Below, piece after piece: positions 26,791 through 35,179 of a DNA stretch of 64,000 nt; within the stretch, counting starts at the first letter, position 1; the number at the start of each line of letters is the position of its first letter. The notes beneath the pieces were generated by a model. The model saw nothing but the letters and a program-made list of their open reading frames with translations, did no database searches and was not told the origin of the DNA. The position numbers were made by a program, and so were the translations under genes. The DNA comes from JBEVOS01 sp044226655 (GTDB taxonomy: Bacteria; Pseudomonadota; Alphaproteobacteria; Caulobacterales; Aquidulcibacteraceae). The stretch lies in assembly GCA_044226655.1 (NCBI GenBank), contig JBGAGO010000001.1:620001-684000 (forward strand), given 5' to 3'.

Positions 26791-27585
26791 CTACGGCGTC
26801 GGGTCGAAGCGGACCGAGGCGGCGTCTGCGGCGTCGAAATAGGGCTCCCAGAACGCCGTGCGCGCGTGAATCTGGGCGGCGTCCTGATCCGGCCGGTCGA
26901 GCGGTGCGACTCGGATATCCACATGCGAGAGATCGGGCGGCGCCGATGTCGGCGCACGCCGCCAGGTCTCGAAACTCTGGGCCGGATCGTAGAGCGAGAG
27001 GCCGCCGGGCTCATATTCGAGCAGGTCCGAGACCAGCACTAGACGGCGATTGGGGATGGCCGCGCCGAAGTCCGGATCGGCGGCCACGGCGCGCAGACCG
27101 GAAAGGATGGGCGAGGCGTTGGCCGCGCGCCCGCCGCCGGCGCGGCGCAAGGCGCGGTCGAGCGCGTCGCCGAACGAGGCCTGCCAGCGCTCTTGGGCGC
27201 GGCGCGTGTTCTGGAACAGCGGATTGGCCATCTGGCCATCGCCGGGATTGCACAGTGAGAACAGCACACGCGGCTCGCGCGGGCGGTCGGCGCGGATATT
27301 GGCGATGGTCAGCCGTCCATAGCGCGGCAGGCGCTGCTGCTCCTGCTGCACGATGGCGCGCAGCAGGCGCTTGTGGCGCGCTTCGAGGCGGTCGGTGGCG
27401 TCGACCAGGATGTAGGTGTGCGCGGGCAGCGGCGCGTCCGTGCGGCACAGCGTATCGGGATCTGTCGGCGGCGGGCGCAGCATGAAGCCAGCGGCCGCAA
27501 GCCCCGCCAGCACGACGAAAGCGAAGGCGATCAGCAGCACGCCCGTCCGGTCGCCGCGCCGCGCTGCGCGACGGGGACGCCTCAT
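26791..27585 (-). CDS. Membrane-anchored protein with VWA-like region; partner B of a two-gene system
   Basis: 264 residues. A basic cytoplasmic start (MRRPRRAARRGDRTG) precedes one membrane segment (about 15-37), leaving the rest outside. The extracytoplasmic part starts a Rossmann/VWA-like strand HTYILVDATDRLEARH, and later has IPNRRLVLVSDLLEYEPGG, typical in shape of VWA beta strands; a full MIDAS (D-x-S-x-S) is absent. Two Cys residues (DTLCRTD, SLCNPG) could pair. No named family is recognised. Its start overlaps the stop of the upstream gene by ATGA (27582-27585), so the two are co-translated. Confidence 0.5.
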   Translation of the reverse strand: MRRPRRAARRGDRTGVLLIAFAFVVLAGLAAAGFMLRPPPTDPDTLCRTDAPLPAHTYILVDATDRLEARHKRLLRAIVQQEQQRLPRYGRLTIANIRADRPREPRVLFSLCNPGDGQMANPLFQNTRRAQERWQASFGDALDRALRRAGGGRAANASPILSGLRAVAADPDFGAAIPNRRLVLVSDLLEYEPGGLSLYDPAQSFETWRRAPTSAPPDLSHVDIRVAPLDRPDQDAAQIHARTAFWEPYFDAADAASVRFDPTP

Positions 27586-28940
27586 GCCTCGCGCGCCTGA
27601 TCGAGCCGGGCCTGGATGGCGTCGAGTTCGGCGAGCAGCGCTTCGCGGCCGCGCGCGGCTTCGGCTTGCGCTTCGGCATGGGCGGCGCGCGCGGCGGCCA
27701 TCAGCGCGCCGGCTTGCGTAAGCGCATCACGCGGCGGGCCGGCGCCGGGCGGCGGATCGGAAAAATAGGGCGGCGCCGGATCGCGGCGCGCGGCGGTGTT
27801 CTCCTGACGATAGAGCTGGATGAGCGCGCTCACCGCATCATCGACGCGGCGGGCCTGCGCATCGAGCGCGCCGATGGCGGCGGCGGCTTCGTCATAGACC
27901 TTGGCCATCGCATCGATCGCAGCATGGCTGGCGTCCAAGCTCGCGGCGATGCGCGCCTTGGCTTCATCGAGCGGCGCTTCGAGATCGTCACGCAGATCCT
28001 CGCGCAGCGCAGTTTCTTCCTCTTCGGCGTCGCGCGCGGCGCGCGCCAGCTTGCCGTAATCGGGATAGGGGTCGTCGAAGCCCGAATAGCCCTTCAGCGT
28101 CGAGAACACCCAGACGCCGCCGCCGAGCATCAGCAGGATGATGGCTTGCGGTTCGGTAAGTGAAAACGCGTCGCCGAAAAAGCTTGCGATGCGCGCCAGG
28201 CTATTGCCGGCGTCGAGCATCGGCGCCGCGGCGCCCGAAGCCAGCTGTTGGCGCCAGAGCGCGGCGAATAGGTTGAGAAACATCGCCAGCCCGCCAAGCA
28301 GCGCAAACGCCAGCGCGCCCAGCGTTTTCTGCAGCGGCTGCACATGCTGCAAATAGCGCAGGCCCAAAAAGCCGGCGAGGAAGCCTAGAGTCACGTTCGC
28401 GCCCGAAAGCCCGATTGCGGTGACCGCGCCGCCGAGCAGGCCGCGATCATCGCTCTCGGCGAACAAGGTCGCGCTGAACAAGGATTCGAACACCGCCGCC
28501 GCGAGCAACATGCCGGCCTGCAGCAGCCGCGAATTCGGATAATGCGCGGCGCGACGCAGAGCGTGCGCGCGGCGAAAGCTCTCGAGATCGCCGGCGTCGC
28601 GGCGCGCGCGCTGGGATGCGGCGGCGAAGCTGCGCGCGACGCGCCCTTCGACCTGGCGGAGCGCGAGCCGCGCATCCGCGATCGGGCTAGCGATATCGAC
28701 TGGCGTCGGCGCCAAGGCGCGCAAAGCGCGTTCGCACTCTGCCTGCCGCTCGGCGCGCGCATGATCGATGCGGGCACGCTCCTGCGCGGCGGCGGCGGCG
28801 ATGTCGCGTTCGACGGCGGCGAGATCGCGGGCGTCTGCTGCGGGCCGTCCGGCGGCCGCGTCGGCGCGCGCGCGGGCGCGCACGTTCAAGCGTCGCGACA
28901 GCGCCTCCGGATCAAGATCGAATTTCGCCTGGAGCGCCAT
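27582..28940 (-). CDS. Four-TM protein with long coiled-coil regions; partner A of a two-gene system
   Basis: 452 residues from the ATG at 28940 (a GTG lies one codon earlier). The N-terminal 120 residues are charged, Ala/Arg/Glu-rich and helical. Four membrane segments follow (about 140-160, 167-194, 206-229, 264-284), then a cytoplasmic Glu/Asp/Ala/Arg coiled-coil region from 300 to the end, with a Pro-rich break (PPYFSDPPPGAGPP). I recognise no family. It is first in the operon with the VWA-like gene; the layout (membrane core plus coiled coil, linked to a VWA-like partner) suggests a membrane complex. Confidence 0.55.
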   Translation of the reverse strand: MALQAKFDLDPEALSRRLNVRARARADAAAGRPAADARDLAAVERDIAAAAAQERARIDHARAERQAECERALRALAPTPVDIASPIADARLALRQVEGRVARSFAAASQRARRDAGDLESFRRAHALRRAAHYPNSRLLQAGMLLAAAVFESLFSATLFAESDDRGLLGGAVTAIGLSGANVTLGFLAGFLGLRYLQHVQPLQKTLGALAFALLGGLAMFLNLFAALWRQQLASGAAAPMLDAGNSLARIASFFGDAFSLTEPQAIILLMLGGGVWVFSTLKGYSGFDDPYPDYGKLARAARDAEEEETALREDLRDDLEAPLDEAKARIAASLDASHAAIDAMAKVYDEAAAAIGALDAQARRVDDAVSALIQLYRQENTAARRDPAPPYFSDPPPGAGPPRDALTQAGALMAAARAAHAEAQAEAARGREALLAELDAIQARLDQAREA

Positions 28941-29026
28941 CACACCCCGCCCATGCGGGCCATAGCGCGGACGGCGCCGTTCTCCAAGCGCTTGTCGGTC
29001 CGCGGGCGCGGGGCCTATGAAATCTC

Positions 29027-29779
29027 ATGGAAGATCTACAGGAGCTTTTGACCATCGCGGAGTTCGCGGCCTCGCGCGCGGCCGCGGCTTTGCGCAGCCA
29101 TCGTGAGAGTTGGTCCGGCGTCGTCGCGGAAGAGGGCCGCGAGGTGAAAATCGACGCCGACAAACGGGCCGAGGCCATCATCCTCGCCATCCTGCAGCGG
29201 ATGACGGATTACCCCATCATCTCCGAAGAGGCCGGCTGGGTCGGCGGGGCGGAGGCGGCGCGCGTCTGGGCCGTCGATCCGCTCGATGGCTCGATCAATT
29301 ACAGTTTGGGCTATCCGCAATGCGCGGTCTCGATCGCGTTGGTCGATCACCGCCGCCCGGTGCTCGGCGTGGTGGATTGCTTCGCCGTCGGCGAGCAGTT
29401 CTCGGGCATTGTCGGCCGCGGCGCGACGCGCAATGCCACGCCCATCCATGTCAGTTCTGTAACGGAGCCGGCGCGGGGCATTCTCTGCACCGGCATTCCC
29501 GCGCGGGCGCGCACCGATGGCGCGGCGATGGACCAGCTCGTCGCCGCTATGCGCAGCTGGCGCAAGGTGCGGATGATCGGCTCGGCCGCCGTGGCTCTCT
29601 CCTACGTTGCATGCGGCAGGGCGGACGCCTACCGGGAGTCCGGTTCCATGATATGGGATATTGCCGGAGGTTGCGCTGTCGCGGAGGCCGCCGGCGCGCT
29701 GGTGCGCATTGACGGCGGCGATCTCAGCGGTCCGCTCGACGTGGTCGCCGCCAATAGCGGCGCCGCCGCCACACTTTGA
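29027..29779 (+). CDS. Inositol monophosphatase family protein (IMPase/CysQ-like)
   Basis: 250 residues. Metal-binding signature residues are present: ISEEAG (Glu pair), WAVDPLDGSINY (DPLDG), and the late WDIAGGCAVAEAAGA. These define the Mg2+-dependent, lithium-sensitive phosphatase fold. Substrate could be inositol phosphate, 3'-phosphoadenosine nucleotides or fructose bisphosphate; the sequence does not decide. The neighbouring dehydratase gene and the sugar-nucleotide context favour a polysaccharide or inositol role, as inference. Confidence 0.85.
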   Translation: MEDLQELLTIAEFAASRAAAALRSHRESWSGVVAEEGREVKIDADKRAEAIILAILQRMTDYPIISEEAGWVGGAEAARVWAVDPLDGSINYSLGYPQCAVSIALVDHRRPVLGVVDCFAVGEQFSGIVGRGATRNATPIHVSSVTEPARGILCTGIPARARTDGAAMDQLVAAMRSWRKVRMIGSAAVALSYVACGRADAYRESGSMIWDIAGGCAVAEAAGALVRIDGGDLSGPLDVVAANSGAAATL

Positions 29780-29901
29780 CTCAAGGCGCCGACGGATACG
29801 GGCGCCGGTTGCGTTTGTTTCGTTGAGCGGCGTTGCCCGATTGCGCGAAGGAGGCTCGCGTGGTCAAAGGGCTCATGGCTTCGTGTTAGGTGGGTGGCCC
29901 C

Positions 29902-31350
29902 ATGAGGCTCAAGAGGGGAATGTCGCGATCGCTCGGGCAGAGCGTGCCGCGAACAGTGTTGATTGGCCGGGAACGCGATATTGCGCTCGTTGTCGCTGAC
30001 AACGCGCAATCGCAGGTCTTCGAAATCGTCGGCGCGGTGGCGCTTGACGCGGCGGGCTTGTCCGTCGGCGGCGTGCCTGCCTTTCGCGAACTGACAGTCG
30101 ATGCACTGACTTTGCTGCGTGCGGATTGTGTGTTGTGGGCCTCGCCGCCGCCGTCGCGCGCGATGGCGCGCGAGGCGCTGGAGACCGCTGTACGCGCGCG
30201 CTGCGTCGTCGAGATTGTCGACGCTAGCGAAAGCGTTCTGATCGTGCGCCCGCTGGCGCTCGAGGATTTGTTCGGCGCGACTCATTTCTTCGAAGATGAC
30301 GCGATGACCCGCGACGCGTTTACCGGCAAACGCGTGCTCGTCACCGGCGGCGGCGGCTCGATCGGCTCGGAATTGGTGCGGCGCTTCGCGGGGCTCAATG
30401 TCGGCGCGCTCGCGGCGCTCGACGCCAGCGAATACAATCTGCATCACCTTGCACACGATCCGCGCCTCGAAGGCGTGGCGCTCCAGGTCATCTTGTCCGA
30501 CGTGCGCGATGGCGCCGATGTGCGCCGCGTCGTCGCGCAGTTCAAACCGGATATCATCTTCCACGCGGCCGCGCTGAAGCATGTGCCGCTGGTCGAGCGT
30601 CATCCCTGCCAGGGCGTGCTCACCAATGTGCTAGGCACGCGCAACGTGGCCGAAGCCGCGCGTGAGGTTGGCGCCAATCTCGTGTTCGTCTCGACCGACA
30701 AGGCCGTGCATCCGACCAGCGTGATGGGCGAAACCAAACGGCTCGCGGGGCTCTATTGCCGGGCGATGGATTCGGAAGCCAACGCTGCGCGCGCCATCGT
30801 GGTGCGGCTCGGCAATGTGCTGGGCTCGGCGGGGTCGGCCGCGCCTTTGTTCGAGCGGCAATTGGCGCATGGCGGCCCGATCACGATCACCGATCCCGAT
30901 GCGGCGCGCTTTTTCGTGACGGTGCCGCAATCGGCGGATTTCCTGATGCACGCCGCCGTCGTCGGATTCGCGGAGAAGGCCCCGCGCGGCGCGGCCTATG
31001 TGCTCGAAATGGGCGATGAGGTGCCGATCGTCGAGCTCGCGCACGATATCGTCCACCTCGCCGGTCTGCGGCCGGACGTGGACATGCCGATCGAATTCGT
31101 CGGCCTGCGGCCGGGCGAGAAATTACGCGAGAGCCTGGTCGCGGAAGAGGAGACGCTGTCGTCGACGCCGGCCCCGCGCGTGTTCGGCGCGCGCGCCGCG
31201 CTGCCGGCGCTGCGCAGCCTGGAAGGCTCGATGGATCACATCGTCGCGCTGGCGCGGGTGGGTGATGAGGCGGGCGTGCGCGCGGCGCTGCGGTCCGTCG
31301 CCGGCCCTGGCTTCGGCGCGCAATCGGCGCAGACCCGCATCAGCGCCTAA
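29902..31350 (+). CDS. Soluble CapD/FlaA1-type nucleotide-sugar dehydratase
   Basis: 482 residues from the ATG at 29902 (a GTG at 29890 is an alternative). The catalytic Rossmann domain starts VLVTGGGGSIGSELVRRF (about 145-162), with the T-D-K motif in VSTDKAVHPTSVMGETKR (T265, D266, K267) and Met275-x3-Lys279 in place of Tyr-x3-Lys, as in FlaA1. These enzymes make UDP-4-keto-6-deoxy sugars for polysaccharides or glycoproteins. Unlike membrane CapD/PglF, no N-terminal membrane segments are seen; the first 140 residues form a separate small domain. It converges with the ABC permease gene (overlapping stops). Confidence 0.82.
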   Translation: MRLKRGMSRSLGQSVPRTVLIGRERDIALVVADNAQSQVFEIVGAVALDAAGLSVGGVPAFRELTVDALTLLRADCVLWASPPPSRAMAREALETAVRARCVVEIVDASESVLIVRPLALEDLFGATHFFEDDAMTRDAFTGKRVLVTGGGGSIGSELVRRFAGLNVGALAALDASEYNLHHLAHDPRLEGVALQVILSDVRDGADVRRVVAQFKPDIIFHAAALKHVPLVERHPCQGVLTNVLGTRNVAEAAREVGANLVFVSTDKAVHPTSVMGETKRLAGLYCRAMDSEANAARAIVVRLGNVLGSAGSAAPLFERQLAHGGPITITDPDAARFFVTVPQSADFLMHAAVVGFAEKAPRGAAYVLEMGDEVPIVELAHDIVHLAGLRPDVDMPIEFVGLRPGEKLRESLVAEEETLSSTPAPRVFGARAALPALRSLEGSMDHIVALARVGDEAGVRAALRSVAGPGFGAQSAQTRISA

Positions 31351-32489
31351 TCGAGCGTCCGGCGGAAGCGCGCCAGCGCGAGCGCGGCGAACACGGTGAG
31401 AATGAGTGCGAGCGGGCCAAGATCGTCCGCGATGTCGGCGAAGCCCGCGCCTTTCAGCGTCACCTCGCGCACCATGCGCAGGAAATGCGTGAGCGGCAGC
31501 GCCTCGCCCAGCGCACGCGCCCAGATCGGCATCGCCTGAAACGGAAACATGAAGCCCGACAGCAGGATCGACGGCAGGAACACGAAGAAGGTCATCTGCA
31601 TCGCCTGCATCTGCGTGCGCGCGACCGTCGAGATCAGATAGCCCAGCATCAGATTGGCGAAGATGAAGAGCGTGATCGCGATGGTGAACGCGAACGCCGA
31701 GCCCGTAAACGGAATCTGGAACAGCAGCGCGCCGAGAATCTGCACCAGCACGACCTGAATGGCGCCGACGACGATGTAGGGCGTGGTCTTGCCGATCATC
31801 ACTTCGAGCGGGCGCACCGGCGTCGCCAGCAAGGTCTCCATCGTGCCGCGTTCGATTTCGCGCGTTAGCGCGATCGAGGTGATCATCACCAAAGTCATCG
31901 TGAGGATGACGCCCAGGAGGCCGGGCACGATGTTGTAGGCCGTGATGCCGGCGGGATTGTAGCGGCGGTGAACCACGATGTCGTAGGGCGTGGGCGTCGG
32001 CGCGAGCCTCGCCAGCGGCCCTTCCAGATCGGCCTCCAGCGCGCGGCGCGCAATTTCGTTGACGGCGCTGACGGCCCCGCTGGCCGCGATCGGATCGGAA
32101 GCGTCGGCGGCGATCAGGATTTGCGGCCGCTCGCCGCGCACCAGCCGGCGTTCAAATCCGTCCGGGATGACGATGAGAAATTGCGCGTGGCCGCTGCGCA
32201 GATATTGATCGCCGTCTTCGGCCGTCGAGACACGCGCGACAATGTCGAAGAAGGTCGAGGCTTCAAGGCCTGAAAGCAGGCTGCGCGTCAGCGGACCGTC
32301 TTCGCGCAGTTCGATCACCGTGCGCATGTGGCGCGGATCGGTGTTGATGGCGTAGCCGAACAACAGAAGCTGGATCACCGGCATCGCCACCATGATCGCG
32401 AAAGTGAGCCGGTCGCGCCGCATCTGGACGAGCTCTTTGAGGAACACTGCGAGCACGCGGGACCAGGAGAGATCGAAGAGCGCTCTCAT
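31347..32489 (-). CDS. ABC-2 type transporter permease
   Basis: 380 residues. The N-terminal membrane segment is followed by a large extracytoplasmic region (about 45-180), then five membrane segments (from ITAYNIVPGLLGVILTMTLV onward), the YhhJ/YbhR-type layout. The ERGTMETLLATPVRPLEVMIGK segment is a family hallmark. It pairs with the ATPase gene (ATGA overlap 32486-32489) and, with the HlyD lipoprotein and TetR, forms an efflux operon of the YbhGFSR type. One permease is present here instead of two, so it may act as a homodimer. Confidence 0.88.
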   Translation of the reverse strand: MRALFDLSWSRVLAVFLKELVQMRRDRLTFAIMVAMPVIQLLLFGYAINTDPRHMRTVIELREDGPLTRSLLSGLEASTFFDIVARVSTAEDGDQYLRSGHAQFLIVIPDGFERRLVRGERPQILIAADASDPIAASGAVSAVNEIARRALEADLEGPLARLAPTPTPYDIVVHRRYNPAGITAYNIVPGLLGVILTMTLVMITSIALTREIERGTMETLLATPVRPLEVMIGKTTPYIVVGAIQVVLVQILGALLFQIPFTGSAFAFTIAITLFIFANLMLGYLISTVARTQMQAMQMTFFVFLPSILLSGFMFPFQAMPIWARALGEALPLTHFLRMVREVTLKGAGFADIADDLGPLALILTVFAALALARFRRTLD

Positions 32490-33415
32490 TGGTAATTGTC
32501 CGGCGCCGCGTTCATCAAATGGATGAAGATTTCTTCGAGGCCCGCTTCGATGCGTTCGGCGCGCCCGCCCGCCTGTTGCGCGATTCGTTGGACGGAGGCG
32601 TCCAGCAGCGCTGCGTCCATGCCCGCGGCATGTGCTTCTGCGCCGAAGCGCGCGACGAGTTCGACACCGGGCGCGCCGCGCAATTGTTCGGAGATGGCGT
32701 CAAGATCGTCGGCCTCGATCCTCCAGGCGCGCAGGCCGACCTGTTCGGGAATGTCGCGCGTAGCGGCATCGAGCAGCTTTTTGCCGTAGGCGATGTAGGC
32801 GATGGAATCGCATTGCACGGCTTCGTCCATGTAATGCGTGGAGACGAGTGTGGTGACGCCGGCGGCGGAGAAGCGGCGGATCTGATCCCAGAAATCGCGG
32901 CGCGCTTTGGGATCGACGCCGGCGGTGGGCTCGTCGAGCAGCAGCAGATCGGGCTCATGGATCATGCAGGCCGCGAGCGCGAGGCGCTGCTTCCAGCCGC
33001 CGCTCAGCGCGCCCGCCAATTGCGCGGCGCGTTCGGCGAGCCCCAAATCTTCTAGCGCCTGATCGACGCGCTCATTGCGACGGTCGAGCGCGTAGAGCCG
33101 CGCGATGAATTCGAGATTCTCCCTGATCGACAGGTCTTCATAGAGCGAGAAGCGTTGCGTCATGTAGCCGACGCGCTCCTTGATGCGCGCGCTGTCGCGC
33201 AACACATCGTGGCCGAGCACGGTTCCATCGCCCTCGTCCGGCTTCAGGAGGCCGCACACCATGCGGATGGTCGTGGTCTTGCCTGAGCCGTTTGGCCCGA
33301 GAAAGCCGTAGATCGCGCCGCGCGGCACGGTGAGATCGAGATGATCCACGACGGTGCGCGCGCCAAATCGTTTGGTCAGCCCTTTGACGGCGATGACAGG
33401 CGCGCCGCCGCTCAC
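32486..33415 (-). CDS. ABC transporter ATP-binding protein
   Basis: 309 residues. Walker A GPNGSGKT, Q-loop YMTQRF, signature LSGGWKQRLALA and Walker B LLLLDEPTAG are visible in order. The long C-terminal part (about 215-309) matches the drug/polymer exporter ATPases of the YbhF type. It overlaps both neighbours by four bases (32486-32489, 33412-33415), so it is co-translated with the permease and the periplasmic adaptor. Confidence 0.93.
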   Translation of the reverse strand: MSGGAPVIAVKGLTKRFGARTVVDHLDLTVPRGAIYGFLGPNGSGKTTTIRMVCGLLKPDEGDGTVLGHDVLRDSARIKERVGYMTQRFSLYEDLSIRENLEFIARLYALDRRNERVDQALEDLGLAERAAQLAGALSGGWKQRLALAACMIHEPDLLLLDEPTAGVDPKARRDFWDQIRRFSAAGVTTLVSTHYMDEAVQCDSIAYIAYGKKLLDAATRDIPEQVGLRAWRIEADDLDAISEQLRGAPGVELVARFGAEAHAAGMDAALLDASVQRIAQQAGGRAERIEAGLEEIFIHLMNAAPDNYQ

Positions 33416-34293
33416 CGCGCGGCCACGTTGACGCTGACAGGCAGGCCGGGGCGGATCGCGTCAGGCCGGTCGGGCCGCGCTTCTATGAGAAACACCAGCT
33501 TGTCGCGTTCATCCGGCGAATAGATCACCGGCGGCGTGAATTGCGGCTCGCGCGCGATGAAGCTGATGCGCGCGGTGAGGCCATCGGCGCAGGAATCGCA
33601 GCTCAGCGCCACGCTTTGGCCGAGCCTCAAGCGCGCCAGCATCGGTTCGGGCGCGTAGAAGCGCACTTTCATGTTGCCGGGCGGCAGCAGCGCGATCACG
33701 GGGTCGCCGGCGCCGACGACCTCGCCGGCGCGATGATAGATCCGCTCGACGCTGCCATTGGCGGGCGCCGTGACGGAGAGATCGGAAACGCGTTGCGCGG
33801 CGAGGCTCGATTGCGCGCGCGCCGCGTTGACCTCGCGCGTCGCCGCATCACGCTCGGCGCGGGCTTGGCGCAATTGCGCCTCCGCAGCGGCGGCCGCGGC
33901 GCGGTCCGCATCGAGCTTGGCGCGCGGCGCAAACCCGCGCGTGAACAAATCCTGCGTGCGCGACAGATTGCTTCGCGCCAAAGCCGCATCGGCCTCCGCC
34001 GCGGCGACGGCTTGCGCGAGACTGCCGCTGTGCGAGGTGCGCGCCTCGGCCGACGCGGCCTCGGCCGCCGCGCTGCGCGCGGAGAGCCCCAGCCGGTCCG
34101 GCGCGAGGCTGAACAGCGGCGCGCCTTGCTGCACGACATCGCCCTCGCGCACGGCGATCTGCGAGACCACGCCGCCATCCTGCGCCGCGAGGTAGACATA
34201 GTCGGCCTCGCCATAGCCTTGCAGCACATTGGCGTCATGGCGCGCGCAGGCGGCGACCAGCAGCGCAAGGGCGAGAACAAACGCGCGCGTCAT
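33412..34293 (-). CDS. HlyD-family periplasmic adaptor, lipoprotein
   Basis: 293 residues. The signal ends in a lipobox VAAC (ALALLVAACARH), so it is membrane-anchored. The lipoyl-like part (AQDGGVVSQIAVREGDVVQQGAPLFSL), an Ala/Arg/Glu-rich coiled-coil hairpin (about 75-165) and the beta-barrel part VYSPDERDKLVFLIEARPD are the normal HlyD/YbhG layout. It bridges the ABC transporter to an outer-membrane factor not encoded here. Upstream is the TetR gene (overlap 34290-34293). Confidence 0.88.
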   Translation of the reverse strand: MTRAFVLALALLVAACARHDANVLQGYGEADYVYLAAQDGGVVSQIAVREGDVVQQGAPLFSLAPDRLGLSARSAAAEAASAEARTSHSGSLAQAVAAAEADAALARSNLSRTQDLFTRGFAPRAKLDADRAAAAAAEAQLRQARAERDAATREVNAARAQSSLAAQRVSDLSVTAPANGSVERIYHRAGEVVGAGDPVIALLPPGNMKVRFYAPEPMLARLRLGQSVALSCDSCADGLTARISFIAREPQFTPPVIYSPDERDKLVFLIEARPDRPDAIRPGLPVSVNVAAR

Positions 34294-34979
34294 GCCGCTT
34301 TCTCCGCGGCGATGCCGTTGAACAGAATATCGAAATGCTGCGCCACGATCGCATCGATCTCGAACGGCGAGCCGCCCTTCATCACATGCGCGTAGAGGGC
34401 CTCGAACAGGATCGGGCCGATGAAAGCGCGGACCAGCGCGCGCGGCGGCAGCGTGCGGAACGCGCCCTGTGTCACGCCCGCCGCGAACAGCGCCTCCGCG
34501 CCGGAGAGCGCCACATCGATCACGCGCGTGCGGTAGCGTTCGGTGATCTGGGGAAAGCGGTTCGACACCGCGATCACCAGGCGCGGCACTTGCAGCACGC
34601 GCCCGTTCAGCAGATTGCCGGCTGCGAAGCTCATCACCGCGCGCAATGTCGCCGCAGGATCGGCCATGCCCGCCGCGCTTAGCGCGCGAATGCGCTCGGC
34701 GACGGGCGCGACCTCGCGCTCGATCAGAGCTTCGAGCAGCGCGTCCTTGCTCGGGAAATAGAGATAGATGCCTGCCTTGGAGAGGCCAGCCTCGGCGGCG
34801 ACATCGTCCATCCGCGCGGCGTCGAACCCCTTCTCGGAGAATGCCGCCAGCGCCGCATCCAGAATCTCGTCCGGCCGCGCCTCGGGCCGCCGCGGCCTCG
34901 GCCGCGACGCCTCGACCGGCGCAGCCCGCCCCGACCGCGCTTTCCGCGCGGGGCTGACCTTGGGAAGAACTCGCTTCAT
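34290..34979 (-). CDS. TetR/AcrR-family regulator of the efflux operon
   Basis: 229 residues. After a basic N-terminal tail, the TetR helix-turn-helix is plain: ILDAALAAFSEKGFDAARMDDVAAEAGLSKAGIYLYFPSKDALLEALI (about 38-86). The C-terminal half is the ligand-binding helical domain. It heads the TetR-HlyD-ABC-permease operon and probably represses it in response to a compound the pump exports. A quasi-palindromic operator lies directly upstream at 34991-35010, supporting autoregulation. Confidence 0.9.
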   Translation of the reverse strand: MKRVLPKVSPARKARSGRAAPVEASRPRPRRPEARPDEILDAALAAFSEKGFDAARMDDVAAEAGLSKAGIYLYFPSKDALLEALIEREVAPVAERIRALSAAGMADPAATLRAVMSFAAGNLLNGRVLQVPRLVIAVSNRFPQITERYRTRVIDVALSGAEALFAAGVTQGAFRTLPPRALVRAFIGPILFEALYAHVMKGGSPFEIDAIVAQHFDILFNGIAAEKAA

Positions 34980-34990
34980 AGGCGTCTTAT

Positions 34991-35010
34991 AACTGACTGG
35001 ACAGTAAGTT
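34991..35010. promoter_or_regulatory. TetR operator candidate upstream of the efflux operon
   Basis: A 20-base quasi-palindrome (16 of 20 positions symmetric) with ends AACT/AGTT and inner ACTG/CAGT steps. It lies 12 bases before the TetR start codon, so binding would block the operon promoter. Confidence 0.6.
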
Positions 35011-35047
35011 GCAAGAAAAAAGCGGCGATGATGCGAGGGGCGGCTGG

Positions 35048-35179
35048 ATGGAGGCGTGGCCTGGGTTGCGAGAGGGAGAGACGCGGTTGCTCAACGCGAT
35101 CGCGGGAACGGGCCGCGGGAAGGCGGGGCGGATTTGTGGGGGCATCTCGCGGAGGCGGGATCGGGGAGATCGGGGCTAG
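35048..35179 (+). pseudogene. Possible decayed small gene
   Basis: A 43-codon frame starts plausibly (MEAWPGLREGETRLLNAIAG) but then turns into Gly/Arg-rich sequence with poor codon choice; a shift of frame near position 35125 would instead give ADLWGHLAEAGSG, which looks more like protein. This suggests a remnant of a longer gene or a frameshifted small gene. It ends overlapping the stop of the TPR gene. Nothing else is visible in the 196 bases between the TetR and TPR genes. Confidence 0.2.
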
